From positions 2,140,001 to 2,204,000 of the forward strand of contig JAKOON010000006.1 in NCBI GenBank assembly GCA_022577435.1: 64,000 nucleotides of DNA, written 5' to 3'. The notes beneath the pieces were generated by a model. That model had not been told where the DNA came from. It made no database searches and worked only from the letters and a program-made list of their open reading frames with translations. This stretch comes from Embiotoca jacksoni. Lineage: Eukaryota > Chordata > Actinopteri > Embiotocidae. Of the stretch, positions 1-12,345 are shown one piece after another (position 1 is the first letter of the stretch; every line of letters starts with the position of its first letter). The position numbers and the translations under genes are program-made.

Positions 1-215
1 CCACTGAAAAAGCATCAAGTTCTCTCCTGAAATACAAAGTCAGTAAATGTTTTCCACAAGTCATTATGGTGTCATGAGATAAATTCCCTCCTTCTGATCA
101 GTGTTCTGGTCCTTCTGGAAATAATTCCAGCTATCATTAGATATTCGGACTCGGGGGGCGGGGCTGGTTTGATTGACAGGCCTGGAGTGCAATCAGGTTT
201 CTGGTATAGGTGGGT
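1..215. repeat. Interspersed repeat copy in a striatin intron
   Basis: This stretch resembles 2415-2700 in the same gene. Shared blocks include the string around 'aaatgttttccacaagt' (46-62 here) and 'tttgattgacaggcct' (167-182 here), in the same order and orientation. Two diverged copies of one dispersed element are the simplest reading. The window edge may cut this copy. The family is not recognised. Confidence 0.6.
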
Positions 216-378
216 GGGGCGTAGAGGAACCTGAGTGACCATATTTTATGTAGTTATTTTATGTATATCACGAACAGCAGTGGTCCAAGTAACGTCCCCT
301 GAGTCAACAAATGTCAATGTCAGAAAAGGATCAAATTTCAGTTTGTGTCTTTATGTTCTTTATGGTCTTGTGTCTCAG

Positions 379-582
379 AGCTGGGAGTCCCAACCTCAGT
401 GGACCTGGTGAGCTGCGAGCCAGCCCACATGGTGACGTCCTTCACCACCGGACACATCGGACTCTTCAACATGGAGACGCAGCAGCTCGTCCTGAAGCTG
501 GAGTCCGCCGGGCCGCCAGGTGGGATCGCCGGTCAGGGGGGCGTTCAGACGATGATGAAGATGAACTCTGCTTAATAACATG

Positions 583-632
<50 letters not shown>

Positions 633-3131
633 CAGCTCTGACATCCAAACCTTAAACCCTCCCGACCTCTGGGTGCAGTTTCAGTCTCTTATCACCGTCG
701 TTTAACAAACTGCTGACTAAATAGAAAATCACGTTTTCTTTCTTCAAGTTTCTGTCCACATTAAACCATTAAATGAATATATATAGTACTTTCTTATCTT
801 AAAAAAACTCCCATGAAACTCCTTCCTGTTTATCTCCAGTTTATTTCCTGTTGTTAAAGAACACCTCAGTGTCTGACATCATCATAAAGTGATTCCTACA
901 GAGTTAAAGCTTTTTGTTTAATCAGACACAGCTCTGACATCGCTTTGCTCAACGCCACCAGACACCATAGAATTTTTTTTTAAATTTTATCTCGTAGAAA
1001 ACCGGAGTTGTTTGAGTCCGATGACATTGAACGGAACGCCATTATGACTGTTTGTGGTAAAACATGAAACATCTGGAGTATCTCCGTAGGGAATATCTCC
1101 ATCATGTTTACAGTCAACAATCTGTCAGTGGAAAAAAATGAACGTTTAGTGGACGTACGTTTGACTTGGGTCTTTAACAAGCTATTTATTAATAAACAGT
1201 GTAACAGTGACCTGAAACGTTATCTACTAAACTGTTACCTGCCGAGGTATCTGTTACTATCTGAAAAATATATATGATGCAGTCAATGCAAAACAAACCA
1301 TTTTACACGAGCAGAATTATTTAAATATCAAATTAAAATAATCATCAAGGTCAGCCGTTGCTCGTCTGGTGAAATAATGACATCTGGTCACAAGACACAT
1401 CAACAAAATACTAATTAACTGCAACGTTCTTTCTAAAAGGGATAATCCGTCATTCGTTTGAGAGCATATTATTTTCAGAAACATCCTTTAGGTCTGTAAT
1501 TTTTCCACATTTGAAGCGGTTATTTTTGCTACTCCTGAAATAGACATAATTCTGATTGTGTTGTGTTTGAAATCAGTAAACTTTGAAGCAGCAGACCAAA
1601 ACAAAGCAGACAGGCAGCTACTGTCTCAGTTATTCCTTTAAATGTGAATTCAAACGGTCAATGTCGTCCTGCAAAGGCTCATTTATAAACATCACAGAGG
1701 TGTGTGGAAAAATTCAGGGGTCGAGCTGTCGTTTGGGCCCTCCGATGTCGACGCCATGGTTACGGCCTCGGTGCGTCTGTCAGGGTCTGTTTTCTCCGTG
1801 TCGGCAGGTGAATCGATTTGAAACCCTTCAAAATGAAATTATAACGGGACTTTTCAGACAGTTCAGGAACACGTGTGTCGCCGCCGAGCGTCTGCAGCTG
1901 CCGGTGTCTCATGCTAATGTTGTCCTTCTCGCGTCCGCCTCCACACAGAGGCTCCCTGCAAGATCAACAAAGTGCTGAGTCATCCCACGCTGCCAATCAC
2001 CATCACCGCTCAGGAGGACCGGCACATCCAGTTCTTCGATAACAACACAGGTAGGAAGGGGTGGGGGCGTTGGGTTTAAAGGAGGACGCCACCACCTTTA
2101 TCTACTCATCCGTTGAAACAGGCATTTATCTTTTTTTAATTTTATTTCACTGTGAACCTGAAGGTAAACTGATCCACTCCATGGTCGCCCACCTGGACTC
2201 TGTCACCAGTCTCGCTGTGGATCCCAACGGCCTGTACCTCATGTCTGGAAGTAAGTCTTCGTTAATAGTTTTCAACATTATTTTTTATTATTTTTCATTA
2301 TTTTTACATTTAAATTAGGCTCAAAGTTTCTTAGTTTAGCTGATGAATAATTAAAACATAAAATTAAACCAATTGGTCTTTTTCACGTGTTGTTTATTGT
2401 GACTGCAATACCACAGAGTGCCACTAGAGTTCGGCTCCAAAAAGCCACCGTCTCCATAGACTCCCATTCAACTTCTCTCATGAAATACAAAGCCAATAAA
2501 TGTTTTCCACAAGTTATCTCGGTGTTGTTAGCTAAAGTTGCTCCTTCTTGTTAGTTTTCTGGCGGTTCATCTGAAAATAATCCCGTCATTAATTAGAAAA
2601 TAATCTTTAAAAAAAAGACGTGTTTTGGGGGCGTGTCTGTTTGATTGACAGGCCTCTGGTGCAGTCAGGTTACAGCTATCACCGTTGACGTCACTGTTGG
2701 TTGACACTTGGTGTGATCAGTCAGTTTAACAAGGAAATAAATAAAAACAGTCGTAAACATCGTCCTGAACCACCTGCTGGATACAGTACAGCAGCTCGCC
2801 TGAAGTGACGCCAAAACATCTCAGAAACGTCTGATGGCCTGCAACATTTCTGACAGATTATAGCTTCACTTTAGGACGGTGGGAGGAAGTGGCGACATAG
2901 CGGCCATCTTTGTTTACGGTCGTCCTCATTGGCTCCCTCTCTCTCTGCCTCTTTGTCCCAGGTCACGACTGCTCGATCCGTCTGTGGAACATGGAGAGCA
3001 AAACCTGCATCCAGGAGTTCACCGCCCACCGCAAGAAGTTCGAGGAGTCGATCCATGACGTGGCGTTCCACCCCACCAAGTGCTACATCGGCAGCGCCGG
3101 AGCCGACGCGCTCGCCAAGGTCTTCGTATGA
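379..3131 (+). CDS. strn: Striatin, C-terminal WD40 exons (5' part lies outside the window)
   Basis: Striatins are scaffold and regulatory (B''') subunits of the PP2A STRIPAK complex. The C-terminal WD40 propeller binds partners at membranes and in the cytoplasm. Four coding exons join in frame with consensus splice sites: 379-519, 1949-2050, 2164-2250 and 2962-3131 (stop TGA 3129-3131). The joined product contains TSVDLVSCEPAHMVTSF, ITITAQEDRHIQFFDNNTG, KLIHSMVAHLDSVTSLAVDP and SHDCSIRLWNMESKTCIQEF, and ends GSAGADALAKVFV, the striatin family C-terminus. FTAHRKKFEESIHDVAFHP fits STRN better than STRN3 or STRN4, as recalled. Upstream exons with the caveolin-binding, coiled-coil and calmodulin-binding parts are not in the window. 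No coding damage is seen in these exons. The paralogue assignment is less certain than the family. Confidence 0.93.
581..630. repeat. (CA)n microsatellite
   Basis: A nearly pure CA dinucleotide run lies in the striatin intron after the exon ending at 519. Confidence 0.95.
2415..2700. repeat. Interspersed repeat copy in a striatin intron
   Basis: This is the second copy of the element at 1-215, and the longer one. It shares the 'aaatgttttccacaagt' block and the 'tttgattgacaggcct' block, with differing spacers. It lies in the last striatin intron (2251-2961). Confidence 0.6.
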
Positions 3132-5585
3132 CCTGAAACTGGCGTGCAGCTGCCTGACAGGCGCCGAGGACGAGGGGAGGAGACGAATTTTTTTATTTTC
3201 ACACACGGAGGAGGCTGTTCTTCAAATATTTATCCCCGCCCGCCTCCGGGACTCGGGCTGGCCCGGTCCTGAAAACAGACAAACCTCGGAGTGAATGGAA
3301 GCGAATGAAGAGGGGGACAGAAAGACTGGAGCTGGAATGGTTTCTGTCTTCTCCTCAAACACTCTCCGGTCTGCAGCCGCTCCGTTCACACATCGTGAAA
3401 TGTGCCTTTTTTTCTTCATCAGGAGGAGACGAGCAGCTTCAGAGGAACCAGTCGGAGCTGAGGAGGATTCACATACAACAGGAGGGAAGGTCGATTTATG
3501 ATCCTGAATTAACCTCCAGGTGACCTCCGACAGGACGGGGGGGAGGAGTCACAAACACCTGAAGGAGTTTCACTTTAAAATGAAGCTTTTTAAAGGCTCA
3601 TTCCGCTTTATTTCCATCATTGAAACAGCAGAAGGAAATAAAGCAGGAGGACCCTTTATCAAGGTGACACCTTCTGGACAGAGTGATGCAGGAAGCTGCA
3701 GGTCAGGATCTGTGTGATGGAGTGATTCTTTAGTTTGATCAGCTGCAGACGTGAAGAGCAGCGAGCTCTCAGAGCCGTGCGGCCGGTCGATGAGTGTGTC
3801 TGCAGAGCTGCCAGTGTGAATGAAATCCTGCAGGGTGACGGCGTGACGGCACCGATCCTCCACCTGGTGGATGACGATCGAACGACGAGCTCACCGAAAG
3901 TCATCCGGCAGAGAAAAAAAACATCCGGAAAGGCTTTTTGTGTGTAAAATATGTCGGGCCGAGTCTCGGTTTGAAAACCTGCTGCTGCTGTTCGTGGTTG
4001 GAAATCCTGACGAGCTGCAGAAGAAGTCCTGCAGCGGAGCTTATCTCTTTCACTGAAGTATTTATTACGATTTTAAAAGGCCAAATTAAAGTGGAGAGAT
4101 TCACCTGGATGCTTCCTGCTGCTGCTGAGCTCATGTAGTTGTAAAGTAACTCACCTGTTTAGTCACAAGCACTCGAGCTCCCGCCACATCTGTACATGCT
4201 TTACATGCTGAATGCCTGAAAAAATACTGTATTTTATGTAATTCCTCTGATTACCAGTTTTTTAAATTGTGTTTGGTGACAGACGTGGACGTTGCAGGTA
4301 GATCTTAATTTCTTTTCTTTTTTTTTCTGTTTTACTTGAACAGTGGAGATGGTTCCTTTTCGGGGGTTTCTGCTGGTGCACATCCAGTGGACGTGACTTT
4401 ACCTCTCAGCACTACGCTTTTATTTCTGCCTTGTACCAAATTATCATCTCAAACACGCCACCGCGGTGCATCGTGGAGGAAATTAAGTTTTCGGTGTAAA
4501 AAGAGGAAACAGATACGTGTACAGTTTTTAAGTATTAAAGTAAATCTATTTATTAACCTGCTGTAAAGAGGATATGAAGGGAAAGTTTAACCCCAAAGTG
4601 GAAGGAAGTGAATTAAACTCTTATTTGTGGTTTAAATTCAGCTTTGCTGTAAAATTCTGTAGAAAATTAATGGAGTCTGGTTGGTTTGGTGAGCACCAGG
4701 ACTGCTTGTGATTTTCACACTATTTGAACCTGAACGTTCGCACATCCACCGTGTTCAAGATGTTTTTCTACGTCAAAGAGAATCAGCCACTTCCTGTGTC
4801 ATTCCTCCCCTCCAAAATAAGAGCTCGTGCCCTGCCGAGCCAGCTGATTGGTGGAGTTTAGAGATTTGTGTGTTTGCAGGTGTTTGTAGATTTACGTCTT
4901 AACGTGGGTGAGTGTGGAAGTACAAAAAAAAAGGCACAGAACTCTTTTGGAGCTCAGCAGAAGTGCAACAATTTAATTGTCGAATAAAAGTCGAATATTT
5001 TCTGATTCCAGATTCTTAAATGTGAGATTTGATCTTTTTTTGTCGTAAATCAAACAAACTATTTTGAATTTCGGACATGAAACACAGACCTCCTGCTGAC
5101 ACACAAACAGAAAATAAAGTTGTTTTTTTTTATTGTTTTTCTTTTCAAAATAAAATAATCTTCATGAATTCATGAAGACACAGAATCTCCAAACCAAACC
5201 TAATTTAATATCTGACGACTTCAGCAACGACCTGCCAATCATCTGATCTCACTTTGATTATTATTATTAAGACATCATTCACCCTGCACGCAGTAACACT
5301 AGCCAGTAGTGACGGAGGCAGCTGAACCATTCTCACTATAAATCTTATATTTTGTGGTCTTTGGTGGCAGAAAGCCAAACGTTCAGACTGAAACCTGAAT
5401 GAAAATCGGTCCGGTCTGCCTGTAAATTACTGTTGTCCTTTAATGTGTACGGTGAGAAATTATAGACGGCTGTACATACAAGTACATACAGGTGTTGTTT
5501 TCCTTTTTACATGTTCTTTTTTCTTTTCTTTTTATGATTTATGATTTATGAGTAACAACAATAAAGGAATATGTTGGACATCGTG
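3132..5585 (+). other. strn: Striatin 3' UTR
   Basis: No coding exon is recognisable between the striatin stop and a canonical AATAAA at 5560-5565. AT content rises toward that signal. An A/T-rich 3' UTR of about 2.4 kb is the likely content. The end is inferred from the signal only. Confidence 0.6.
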
Positions 5586-6229
5586 ATGCTGATGTGTGTC
5601 TTCTGTTTGATGAACTCTGTGATTGTTTTTTTTTCACACAGCTGAACTCGTTTCTTTTAGATTTGATCTGGACGTCTGAAGAACGAAAAGTATTTCCAGT
5701 GTTTTTCACTCAGTAGTTTTTCATTTGAAGATTTTAAAACCGTCAAGATAAATGAATCCTTCAGTCCAGCAGAATTAAAAAATTGTATTCACACTGTGGA
5801 AGAAGTTTTGAAGCGGCATTTGCACACGTTATATTTTACAGTGTAAACAAAATGATGCAAAATGACACAAAACAGCTTAAAAAAAAAACACAAACTAATG
5901 AAAAATGACTGATTCACATGGAAACAGGTCACTCTGAAGAATCTTAAACTAAAAACATACTTTGGTTTATTTATACTTTTGTTCTACACTGTCAAAAATA
6001 GTAAAAGTAAAAGAAAAAATCTTGAATTAGTCGCTGTGTCCAACCTTTTGACCATAACTATAATTTAATTATTCCTGAACATTACAGTCAGTAACACTTT
6101 TTTTTATATATCTCTGGTATAAGAGCAATGTTATAGTTACCTTAACACATGAATATAAATCATATTTATCTAGTTAAAGTTGGGATTAGATCTACTAATA
6201 TTTAATGTTGTACTGAAAATATATTTAAA
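5586..6229. other. Intergenic, strn to btbd3
   Basis: AT-rich sequence with no recognisable gene, RNA or repeat structure. Confidence 0.6.
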
Positions 6230-6510
6230 TATTCGCGGGGAAATATTATGAGGCTGACGGAGTCCTGCTACGCTCCGGTCGGTGGCGATGATGCGTCTTT
6301 GAGCGCGTTTGTCAACCGTTATTAAAGCCAACGAAGAAGAACTGACGCGTCGTACGTCTCGGTAGCTCCTCTCTTCTGATTGGCTGGCAGACCTGCGGCC
6401 CCAGTCGGATGCTCTTCGTAAACAAAGCTGAGCCGCCGTTAAACAGCTGAAAGCCGCTTCGTGTGGCGGAAGATACGATCATAAATACCTCATCTTAACA
6501 CAGCGGTAAG
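6230..6510 (+). promoter_or_regulatory. btbd3: Probable btbd3 promoter and non-coding first exon
   Basis: The sequence becomes abruptly CpG-rich at about 6234. It contains an inverted CCAAT box (ATTGG in 'tctgattggctgg', about 6375-6387). A good splice donor follows (cagcg|gtaagt, exon end 6505). A candidate acceptor, 'cccttccag' ending at 6872, precedes the coding start at 6941. The start site and first exon are inferred. Confidence 0.5.
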
Positions 6511-6926
6511 TGGGAACGGAGTTATTCATCGAACGGCTGTGAAATGTACTCCTAAAAGAGCAGCGGACCTCTCGGTTAGTTAGCTATCTGACTAGCATAA
6601 ACATGCTAAAGTTAACCATAAACTCCAACCTCCGCGGTGGTTGTCAACGTTGCACGTCACCCTCTGTTGCTCTGGTTGTCTGCTCAGCCCGCTGCTAACG
6701 TGTTTTACTTTCATAAAGTTCAGTCGATGACATGTTTAGTGAAGCAGCTGGTGAAACTGAAGCCGTGTGCGCAGCTCGGCTAACGTTAGCGGTGGAAAAA
6801 AAAAAAAAGCTCAGATTTGACATGGACTTTGGTTCCGGTGACTGAATTCAACCTGTCGGTAATCCCTTCCAGACTCCGGCCGCCGGACCACCAGGAGCAG
6901 CGGTTCAGTCCGGTTCCGGAGCTGCC

Positions 6927-6941
6927 ATGACCCGAAGATAA
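6927..6941 (+). promoter_or_regulatory. btbd3: Four-codon upstream ORF overlapping the btbd3 start
   Basis: An ATG at 6927 opens ATG-ACC-CGA-AGA-TAA. Its TAA (6939-6941) shares its last A with the main ATG at 6941, giving TAATG. The main start has a good context (purine at -3 and G at +4, ataATGG), and its product begins MAAELFP, like the family. Confidence 0.7.
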
Positions 6942-7766
6942 TGGCCGCAGAGCTGTTTCCCACCAAGAAGCTGGTTCCGTCCGCCTCCGCGAGCAGCACC
7001 ACGTCCATCCGGCGGTACCAGCAGCACAACGTGACCAACAACAACAACAACACCGCCGCCGCCGCCACGCACGGCTGCTGCAGCTGGCAGGGCCTGTACC
7101 CCACCATCCGGGAGAGGTGAGGAGCCTCGCAGCTGGAATTCGGTTCCGTCTTATTTATACACGACAGCACAAGTTAATTTAGAGAACTTATCACAGTAGA
7201 GTTCTGACAGCAGAACTTTATGAACATTATAGAGAAGGAACCCAACAGTTCCTCCAGCAGAACCGCACTCAGAGGTCGAGAACATCCTTGACTGGACGGA
7301 AAAATGAACTGTTGGCAGGGCAAGAGACCGGAACCGTACAGGTCCACAGGACGTGCAAAAGAAAGCACCATGAACAGAAACTGCAGGAGAGAAAGCATGA
7401 AGCTAATGAGATGTAATTTCATGTTACATTATGTAATATCATATATCGCATAAATGTGGAATAAATGCAGTGGAGTCAAAAGTAGAAGCGTTCCTTCTGA
7501 AATGTGGAGTGGAGGTAAAGCTGGAAGTAAACGGACATACTGTAGTGAAGTACTTTTAACTTGTACTTCAGCGTTTGAGTAAATGTACTTGTGTACCTTC
7601 AGTGAGTTTCTCCTGAACTTGATTGTCGTTTTGAGTCAGTAACTGTCGGTGAATCGTGTTTCCTCGCAGGAATTCAGTCATGTTCAACAATGAGATGATG
7701 GCAGACGTTTACTTTGTGGTCGGGCCACCTGGTGGGACGCAGCGAGTCCCGGGACACAAGGTACAT

Positions 7767-7809
<43 letters not shown>

Positions 7810-9789
7810 CACACCATGCATCACATCTCTGCTGCTCTCGGACACTTCTGAACCTCTCCAGTGACGGTCCGGCTCAGGCGTGGTGATGGTTTAAATCCTC
7901 ACAGCGCCCTCAGCAGCCTGTGACGTCTGCTGGTCCGACGCTGACACAAGCGGAGAGTAAATATTAAGATGCTTATTTTTTAATTATTTTTTGGGGGGGG
8001 CCGTTTCTGCTGCCTTCATTATCGGGATGGTGTCGATACGAAGGAGCGACTTCTGGATTTGACCTGCAGACTTTGGAGTTAAAAGGCATCGATCCCTCCA
8101 ACTGTTAACTGTTGCTCTGCTGCTCAGATAAATAAACAAACAGTTTAGTAAATAAAACAACATGCAGCTTTTGGAATTTTTTTATTGAGGTCGTCTGAAC
8201 GTTTCTAATCTCATCGAAACACCCAGATTTCTAGCAGGAGGCTCGACGTGTTCCATTAGATGACCAGCAGGTGGCAGACTTTCTGCTCGGAGCTGTTTTA
8301 CTGCCCTTAAACTGGAGAACTTGTTCTGACTTCCAGTCCGGGAGGAAGGTGGAGGTCTGAGGTCAGACTCTCCTGTGGACAGTTGTTGTTTTCAGGAGGA
8401 CTTTAACATGGTGTCACATCGTTTGTATTTCAAGCTGAACATTTTCTTCTCACCGTTCCCTTCTGGTCGTGTTTTAAAGCTTCGAGAACCGTGATCTGGT
8501 CTCTGAGGCTTTGTCTGTTTGAAGTGTAAATCTCGTCCATGTGTTCCCTCCTCAGTACGTCCTGGCCGTCGGCAGCTCCGTGTTCCACGCCATGTTCTAC
8601 GGTGAACTGGCCGAGGATCAGGACGAGATCCGGATCCCTGACGTGGAACCTCCCTCCTTCCTGGCCATGTTGAAGTACGTCGACCTCCGACTCCGTTTTT
8701 CTGTTCCACCTGTAGAAGGTCAGAACTGAAGCGTGACCGTGGTTCTTCTCCTGCAGGTACATCTACTGCGACGAGATCGACCTGTGCGCCGACACGGTGC
8801 TCGCCACGCTCTACGCTGCCAAGAAGTACATCGTGCCTCACCTGGCCCGGGCCTGCGTCAACTTCCTGGAGACCAGCCTGAGCGCCAAGAACGCCTGCGT
8901 GCTGCTGTCGCAGAGCTGCCTGTTCGAGGAGCCCGACCTGACGCAGCGCTGCTGGGAGGTGATCGACGCTCAGGCCGAGCTGGCGCTGCGCTCCGAGGGC
9001 TTCTGCGACATCGACGCGCAGACGTTGGAGAGCATCCTGCGGCGGGAGACGCTCAACGCCAAAGAGATGGTGGTGTTCGAGGCGGCGCTGAGCTGGGCCG
9101 AGGCCGAGTGCCAGAGACAAGACCTGCCGCCGACCATCGAGAACAAGCGGCTGGTGCTGGGGAAGGCCATCTACCTGATCCGCGTCCCCACCATGGTGCT
9201 GGAGGACTTCGCCAACGGAGCGGCGCAGGCCGGCGTGCTGACGCTCAACGAGACCAACGACATCTTCCTGTGGTACACCGCCGCCAACAAGCCGGAGCTC
9301 TTGTTCGCCACCAAACCGCGCAAAGGCCTGGCGCCGCAGCGCTGCCACCGCTTCCAGTCCTGCGCCTACAGGAGCAACCAGTGGCGGTACCGCGGCCGCT
9401 GCGACAGCATCCAGTTCGCCGTGGACAAGCGCGTCTTCATCGCCGGCTTCGGCCTGTACGGCTCCAGCTGCGGCTCGGCCGAGTACAACGCCAAGATCGA
9501 GCTGAAGCGCCAGGGCGTGCCGATGGGCCAGCGGATCATCAAGTACTTCTCCGACGGCTCCAGCAGCACCTTCCCCGTCTGGTTCGACTACCCGGTCCAG
9601 ATCGAGCCGGACACCTTCTACACCGCCAGCGTGGTGCTGGACGGCAACGAGCTCAGCTACTTCGGCCAGGAAGGCATGACGGAGGTGCAGTGCGGGAAAG
9701 TGACCTTCCAGTTCCAGTGCTCCTCGGACAGCACCAACGGCACCGGGGTGCAGGGGGGCCAGATCCCCGAGCTCATCTTCTACGCCTGA
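6941..9789 (+). CDS. btbd3: BTB/POZ domain-containing protein 3 (BTB-BACK-PHR)
   Basis: BTBD3-family proteins are BTB adaptors. In mammals BTBD3 moves to the nucleus and directs dendrite orientation in sensory cortex. Coding exons are 6941-7116, 7670-7760, 8556-8674 and 8757-9789, all GT-AG. Joined, they give 1419 nt and 472 aa. The product begins MAAELFPTKK, followed by a low-complexity N/A stretch (about 30-45) and WQGLYPTIRERN. The BTB domain (about 65-165) includes MMADVYFVVGPPGG and YVLAVGSSVFHAMFYGELAE. A BACK domain follows (RCWEVIDAQAELALRSEGFC). The C-terminal PHR-like domain runs from RCHRFQSCAYRSNQWRYRG to GVQGGQIPELIFYA. The N-terminus and core match BTBD3 better than BTBD6, from memory. 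The last exon is strikingly GC-rich, with third positions mostly G/C. No defects are seen. The a or b duplicate cannot be decided. Confidence 0.93.
7430..7610 (-). repeat. Dispersed repeat in btbd3 intron 1
   Basis: Strings such as 'gtgaagtacttttaacttgtact' resemble, in reverse orientation, the 'agtaccgagtacatttactaaagtac'-type motif in every TRIM spacer (for example 21296-21322). This is probably a diverged copy of a common fish interspersed repeat. Confidence 0.4.
7769..7813. repeat. (CA)n microsatellite
   Basis: This CA run begins nine bases after the exon 2 donor (exon end 7760) of btbd3 and drifts into a TCACAC variant. Confidence 0.95.
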
Positions 9790-12085
9790 CCCGGCGGGAC
9801 GGAGGACGCCGCAGAGATTCCTGCTTCACTGCCACGACGAGTTGAAACTGCAGAGACGAGTTCTCAGGAAGCTGCTGGAGGAGCCGACGGGTTTCGCCGT
9901 CGACACTGAAACACGTTCCTTCAGCGCCGATGTGGTCGTTGTTGTTTTTCCAGTCGACAGAAAACTATTACAGGTGGGTTCAAAGATCAAAGTCCACATG
10001 GTGTCAGATGTGAAGCCCCGTTAGCTGGGACTACTTTCAGCAGCGTAGGAATCCACAAACCAGATTATCACCAGATCTCGAAACATTGCACAAGTACGGA
10101 AGGAAACAGCCATGAAAACATCAGCTGACAGAAGTCCAAGTGTTTTCTTTATCGCCTATCTATTGATTGACACACTTCCAACACGCACATTTAAATCGTG
10201 GGTGACTGACACTTCCTGTGGAGGTCACTGTTTCTGATGTCCTTTTAGAATAAAAGCCAGCTGAGAAGTCACAAGTTCAGAAGTTTAAGTTGAACTGAAC
10301 TTCCGTATTTTTACGGCAGCAACCGAGCTGCTTCAACTCGATGTGGCATCATGATTAAAAAGTCTTAATTTTGAACTGATAATTTGTGGAGATAATTTGA
10401 CTTTTGAACCTGTTGCTTTTAGCTCAAGTTTGCCTTTTCATTCGGTACCAAATTTCGATAGCAAGGCTTCATTCACACGTTAAAACATAACCTTCGTTCC
10501 GCTTACGCACGAGTTAGTGAGCCACAGCTTTTAATCACGTCGGCCCGACAACGTCCATGAAATCACTCCGTTTCCACTTCCTCTGGACGTCTGATTTCAT
10601 TTTTCTTTTTTTTTTTTACTCATCCTTGTCACGTCTGTCTGAAAGGGTTCTCTGTGCTGCCATCTTCTGACAGCATGTGAGGCGTTTAGGTAACATCGGT
10701 AAATTACAGCTGCAGAAAATAACCCGGTTTACGCTCTCCACCCACCACAGCAAGGACATCCTCCACCTGAAGGAAACACCGCAGTGAGGAGGCTAAACTA
10801 AACATCAGTTCCACCATGTTTCATTTTGTTCTAATAAAATTTGGATTTTATAGAATTTAATTGGAAAAAGTGTCGTCGAGGAACCGATATGATCAAAGAA
10901 ATGCAGGCAGTTTAATGACACTTCATTTTCCTCAGAGTGAACGAATGCAGGCTGTAGCTCTCTGAAACCACGGCAACACTACAGTACACTTTACTTCCTG
11001 TTTACACCCGCTTTCACATTGAGAGATATGGTCTCCAATTTTTTTTAACACTTCAAATTGAATGAAAAAAAAAAGAATTGTTGTGGATTCCTTTTGTCTT
11101 TTAATCACTTTATTATTCCAGCAATTAATGTAACACATGATGAAATGTACGGTGTCACTTTAAGGCAGAAAACAAGTCGGTTGTTTCATATTTTGTTTAG
11201 TTATGTGGCGTTTATGGAGTCAAATCAGGACCAAAAAGTCTGGAACTGAAAATAGAAATTGATCATTTGATTCAAAATATTCCAGAATTGAATCAAAATT
11301 GTATTCAAGCTGAGTATAATTTAGTTATTTTTTTATTTTTTTATTTTGAAGGCAATGTTGTATTCTTCAAAGTTTTTTGAATGTTACGAACAGGTCGATA
11401 TAAGCTGCACACGTGACGCTGCAGGAGCAGGTTTTCAGTTCGATGCCTTAACGTGTTGGTTTGATCATGAGATGACCTCAGAGGCTGTAAAACGTCCCGA
11501 GTCGTGGCTTCGTGCCGTGACGACGGCGCTCAGAAGTTCCTGCGTTTACTGAAGGACTTAAAAAAAATAAAAAAAATTAAAATGAAGCTCAGACGTTTCC
11601 TTGTGTTACCTGTGCAGGTGTGTTTTAAAGCTGAATATCACGTTTTATATTTGTACACTGAGAGCTCATCACACTCCTGGTTTTATACACCTTAGTTTGA
11701 ACTGTGACCTCTGGTGCTGACTCGTCGATGACCCATAATCCACCTGAAAATCTACCTGCAGCATTACAGGAAGGATTTTAACTGACTTCCTGTGTTCCTT
11801 TACATCCTCTGCTCTTCATTTGGAAAAAACAATGTTTGTACCTGATTTGCCCCTTTTATTGTTTCATTAATGTTGCAGTTGTGTAAATATATTTCTGACA
11901 CACTAATCTAATTGGAAAATGGAGGACAAACTGTTTTCTATCTGATTTTATCTGTTTGCTGAGAAAACATCTATTTTTGTTTCCTGTTGTCTGATTCCAA
12001 CCTGAATGTGCAGTGAGTACGTGGCCTTATCAATGTGTTGTTGTCGTGACAGATTTGGAAATAAAAAGATCCAATTGATTTGAGT
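9790..12085 (+). other. btbd3: btbd3 3' UTR
   Basis: No coding exon is recognisable. AATAAA occurs at 10833-10838 and again at 12060-12065, just before the acaa1 promoter region, so alternative 3' ends are possible. The sequence is AT-rich throughout, unlike the GC-rich last coding exon. Confidence 0.6.
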
Positions 12086-12345
12086 CCTCTGTGAATCTGT
12101 TCCGTCTTCATATTGGTATTTTCTTAGTATTGGGGAGACACCATCCCCCAGAAAGGCCGTGGTTACGCCCGTGTTTCCTTCCCAACAGAGGTGCGACTGA
12201 CTGAAAATAAAGACCACAGACCGCCTGTGGAGGAGCCGCTCTGTTTGTCCCTCCGCGACCCCCGTCCGGACACTGCAAACCCGGAAGTGGCGCAAATTGA
12301 CAGTTCAAATTCCAGCTGTGAAACTTCTCGCACGTACTCGGGTTC
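12086..12345 (+). promoter_or_regulatory. acaa1: Probable acaa1 promoter and 5' UTR
   Basis: This gap separates the last btbd3 poly(A) signal from the acaa1 start. CpG density rises from about 12220. No TATA box or perfect PPAR-type direct repeat is visible. Confidence 0.4.

Noticed and set aside
8392..9348. Long minus-strand open frame across the btbd3 last exon, and a plus-strand alternative frame over 8733-9845.
   Set aside because: The exon is very GC-rich, which depletes stop codons in other frames. The products are low-complexity R/G/Q/P sequence with no family similarity, while the btbd3 frame is clear.
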